From: Burkholderiales bacterium UBA2459
Lineage (GTDB): Bacteria; Pseudomonadota; Gammaproteobacteria; Burkholderiales; Burkholderiaceae_E
Assembly (NCBI GenBank): GCA_002342365.1
Contig: DDPV01000044.1
Coordinates: forward strand, 96,622-101,707
DNA length: 5,086 nt
Direction of reading: 5' to 3'
The position numbers and the translations under genes are program-made. The first letter of the stretch is position 1; the number at the start of each line of letters is the position of its first letter. The notes under the pieces are model-generated. The model ran no database searches. It saw only the letters and a program-made list of their open reading frames with translations, and was not told the DNA's origin. This document shows positions 4,353-5,086 of the stretch, one piece after another.

Positions 4353-5086
4353 ATGAGAACAGTGCGACCGGGAATGAGCCCGAATCAGTCAACCGATCCA
4401 AGGCTTTCCTTCGGCGAGAAGTTGCGTATGGCCAGCGTGGCGGCAACAACGTTTTGGGTCACGCCAGCGCTTTGGGCGGCTGACATGCCGGGAGGCCCGC
4501 GCGTAAACCAGCTCGATCTTCCCCAGGGCGTAACGAGAATTGCGGCCGATCAGCATTGGCTGAACTGGTTTTTGATGGCGGTTTGCCTTTTGATTTTTAT
4601 CGCAGTCTTTGGCGTGATGTTTTACGCGATCTGGGCCCACCGGAAATCCAAAGGACACAAGCCTGCTGACTTTCATGAAAGCACAGCGGTTGAAATCGCT
4701 TGGACCGTGGTTCCTTTTCTCATCGTGCTCGGAATCGGTATTCCTGCAACCAGGATGGTGGTTGAGCAAAAAGACACCACCGGTGCGGATCTCACCGTGA
4801 AAGTCACAGGCTACCAATGGAAATGGGGCTACGATTACGTGAAAGGCGAAGGCGAGGGAATCGGGTTCTTGTCGACCATGTCAACGCCTGAATCGCAGAT
4901 TTCCGGCAAGGACCCCAAAAGCCTGACCTATTTGCGTGAGGTTGATAACCCGCTGGTTGTGCCGGTAGGTAAAAAGGTTCGTATCGTGCTCACCGCCAAC
5001 GATGTGATCCATTCCTGGACTGTTCCTGACTTCGGCGTCAAGCAAGACGCGATACCCGGGTTCGTGCGCGACACCTGGTTCAAGGC
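4353..5086 (+). CDS. coxB: Cytochrome c oxidase subunit II, N-terminal part
   Basis: The gene runs off the right edge. Subunit II carries the CuA centre that accepts electrons from cytochrome c in the aa3-type terminal oxidase of the inner membrane. Visible parts, numbered from the chosen ATG, are a hydrophobic signal segment ending LWAAD (about 35-44), the mature-protein hallmark MPGGPRVNQLDLPQGV, a first membrane span (69-94, WLNWFLMAV...), HRKSKGHKPADFHES, a second span (about 113-135, EIAWTVVPFLIVLG), and the CuA cupredoxin domain with VTGYQWKWGYDY and VIHSWTVPDFGVKQDA. H220 of HSW is the first CuA ligand; the Cys-Cys, second His and Met ligands lie beyond the window. The start is uncertain: 4326, 4353, 4374 and 4428 are all in-frame ATGs. 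4353 has GGA at 7 nt and supplies basic residues ahead of the hydrophobic segment; 4428 has GAG at 9 nt but would lack a positive n-region. Confidence 0.95.
   Translation, partial: MRTVRPGMSPNQSTDPRLSFGEKLRMASVAATTFWVTPALWAADMPGGPRVNQLDLPQGVTRIAADQHWLNWFLMAVCLLIFIAVFGVMFYAIWAHRKSKGHKPADFHESTAVEIAWTVVPFLIVLGIGIPATRMVVEQKDTTGADLTVKVTGYQWKWGYDYVKGEGEGIGFLSTMSTPESQISGKDPKSLTYLREVDNPLVVPVGKKVRIVLTANDVIHSWTVPDFGVKQDAIPGFVRDTWFK

Noticed and set aside
4389..4817. Minus-strand open frame opposite coxB
   Set aside because: It is antisense to the conserved CoxB membrane spans, has no recognisable domain, and is a shadow frame.

Overview
This window looks like ordinary chromosomal DNA from a betaproteobacterium, most likely of the order Burkholderiales. 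The evidence is the moderately GC-rich composition, the gene order (gpsA and trmL near comF, a BioC-like methyltransferase, then DUF2244 directly ahead of cytochrome c oxidase subunit II), and CoxB sequence typical of that group. I cannot name a genus. No mobile element, phage gene, CRISPR array, tRNA or rRNA is visible.

Layout. Plus strand, 2-1026: the C-terminal part of gpsA (glycerol-3-phosphate dehydrogenase) runs into a LOG-family nucleotide phosphoribohydrolase through a stop/start overlap. Minus strand, 2418-989: comF (phosphoribosyltransferase-like competence/DNA-uptake family) is followed 23 nt later by trmL (tRNA wobble ribose methyltransferase). The trmL end overlaps the LOG gene end tail to tail by 38 bp. 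A roughly 310-bp divergent intergenic region (2419-2730) carries several decayed short direct repeats. Plus strand, 2731 to the window end: a BioC-like methyltransferase with a degenerate SAM-binding loop, then a DUF2244 membrane protein with its own strong-looking promoter, then coxB, which is cut by the window edge.

How the genes relate. gpsA supplies sn-glycerol-3-phosphate for phospholipids, and LOG acts on nucleotide monophosphates. comF and trmL look co-transcribed but have no obvious shared pathway. DUF2244 and coxB probably belong to the respiratory oxidase locus that continues to the right, with DUF2244 a plausible but unproven accessory protein. The BioC-like gene is divergent from comF and separated from DUF2244 by a promoter, so it is probably its own transcription unit.

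I found no convincing undescribed system. The points most worth a second look are: the BioC-like protein with no glycine-rich SAM loop; a five-unit 18-bp minisatellite that adds a hexapeptide repeat to ComF; the inverted repeat inside the DUF2244 promoter; the repeats upstream of comF; and the DUF2244-coxB linkage.
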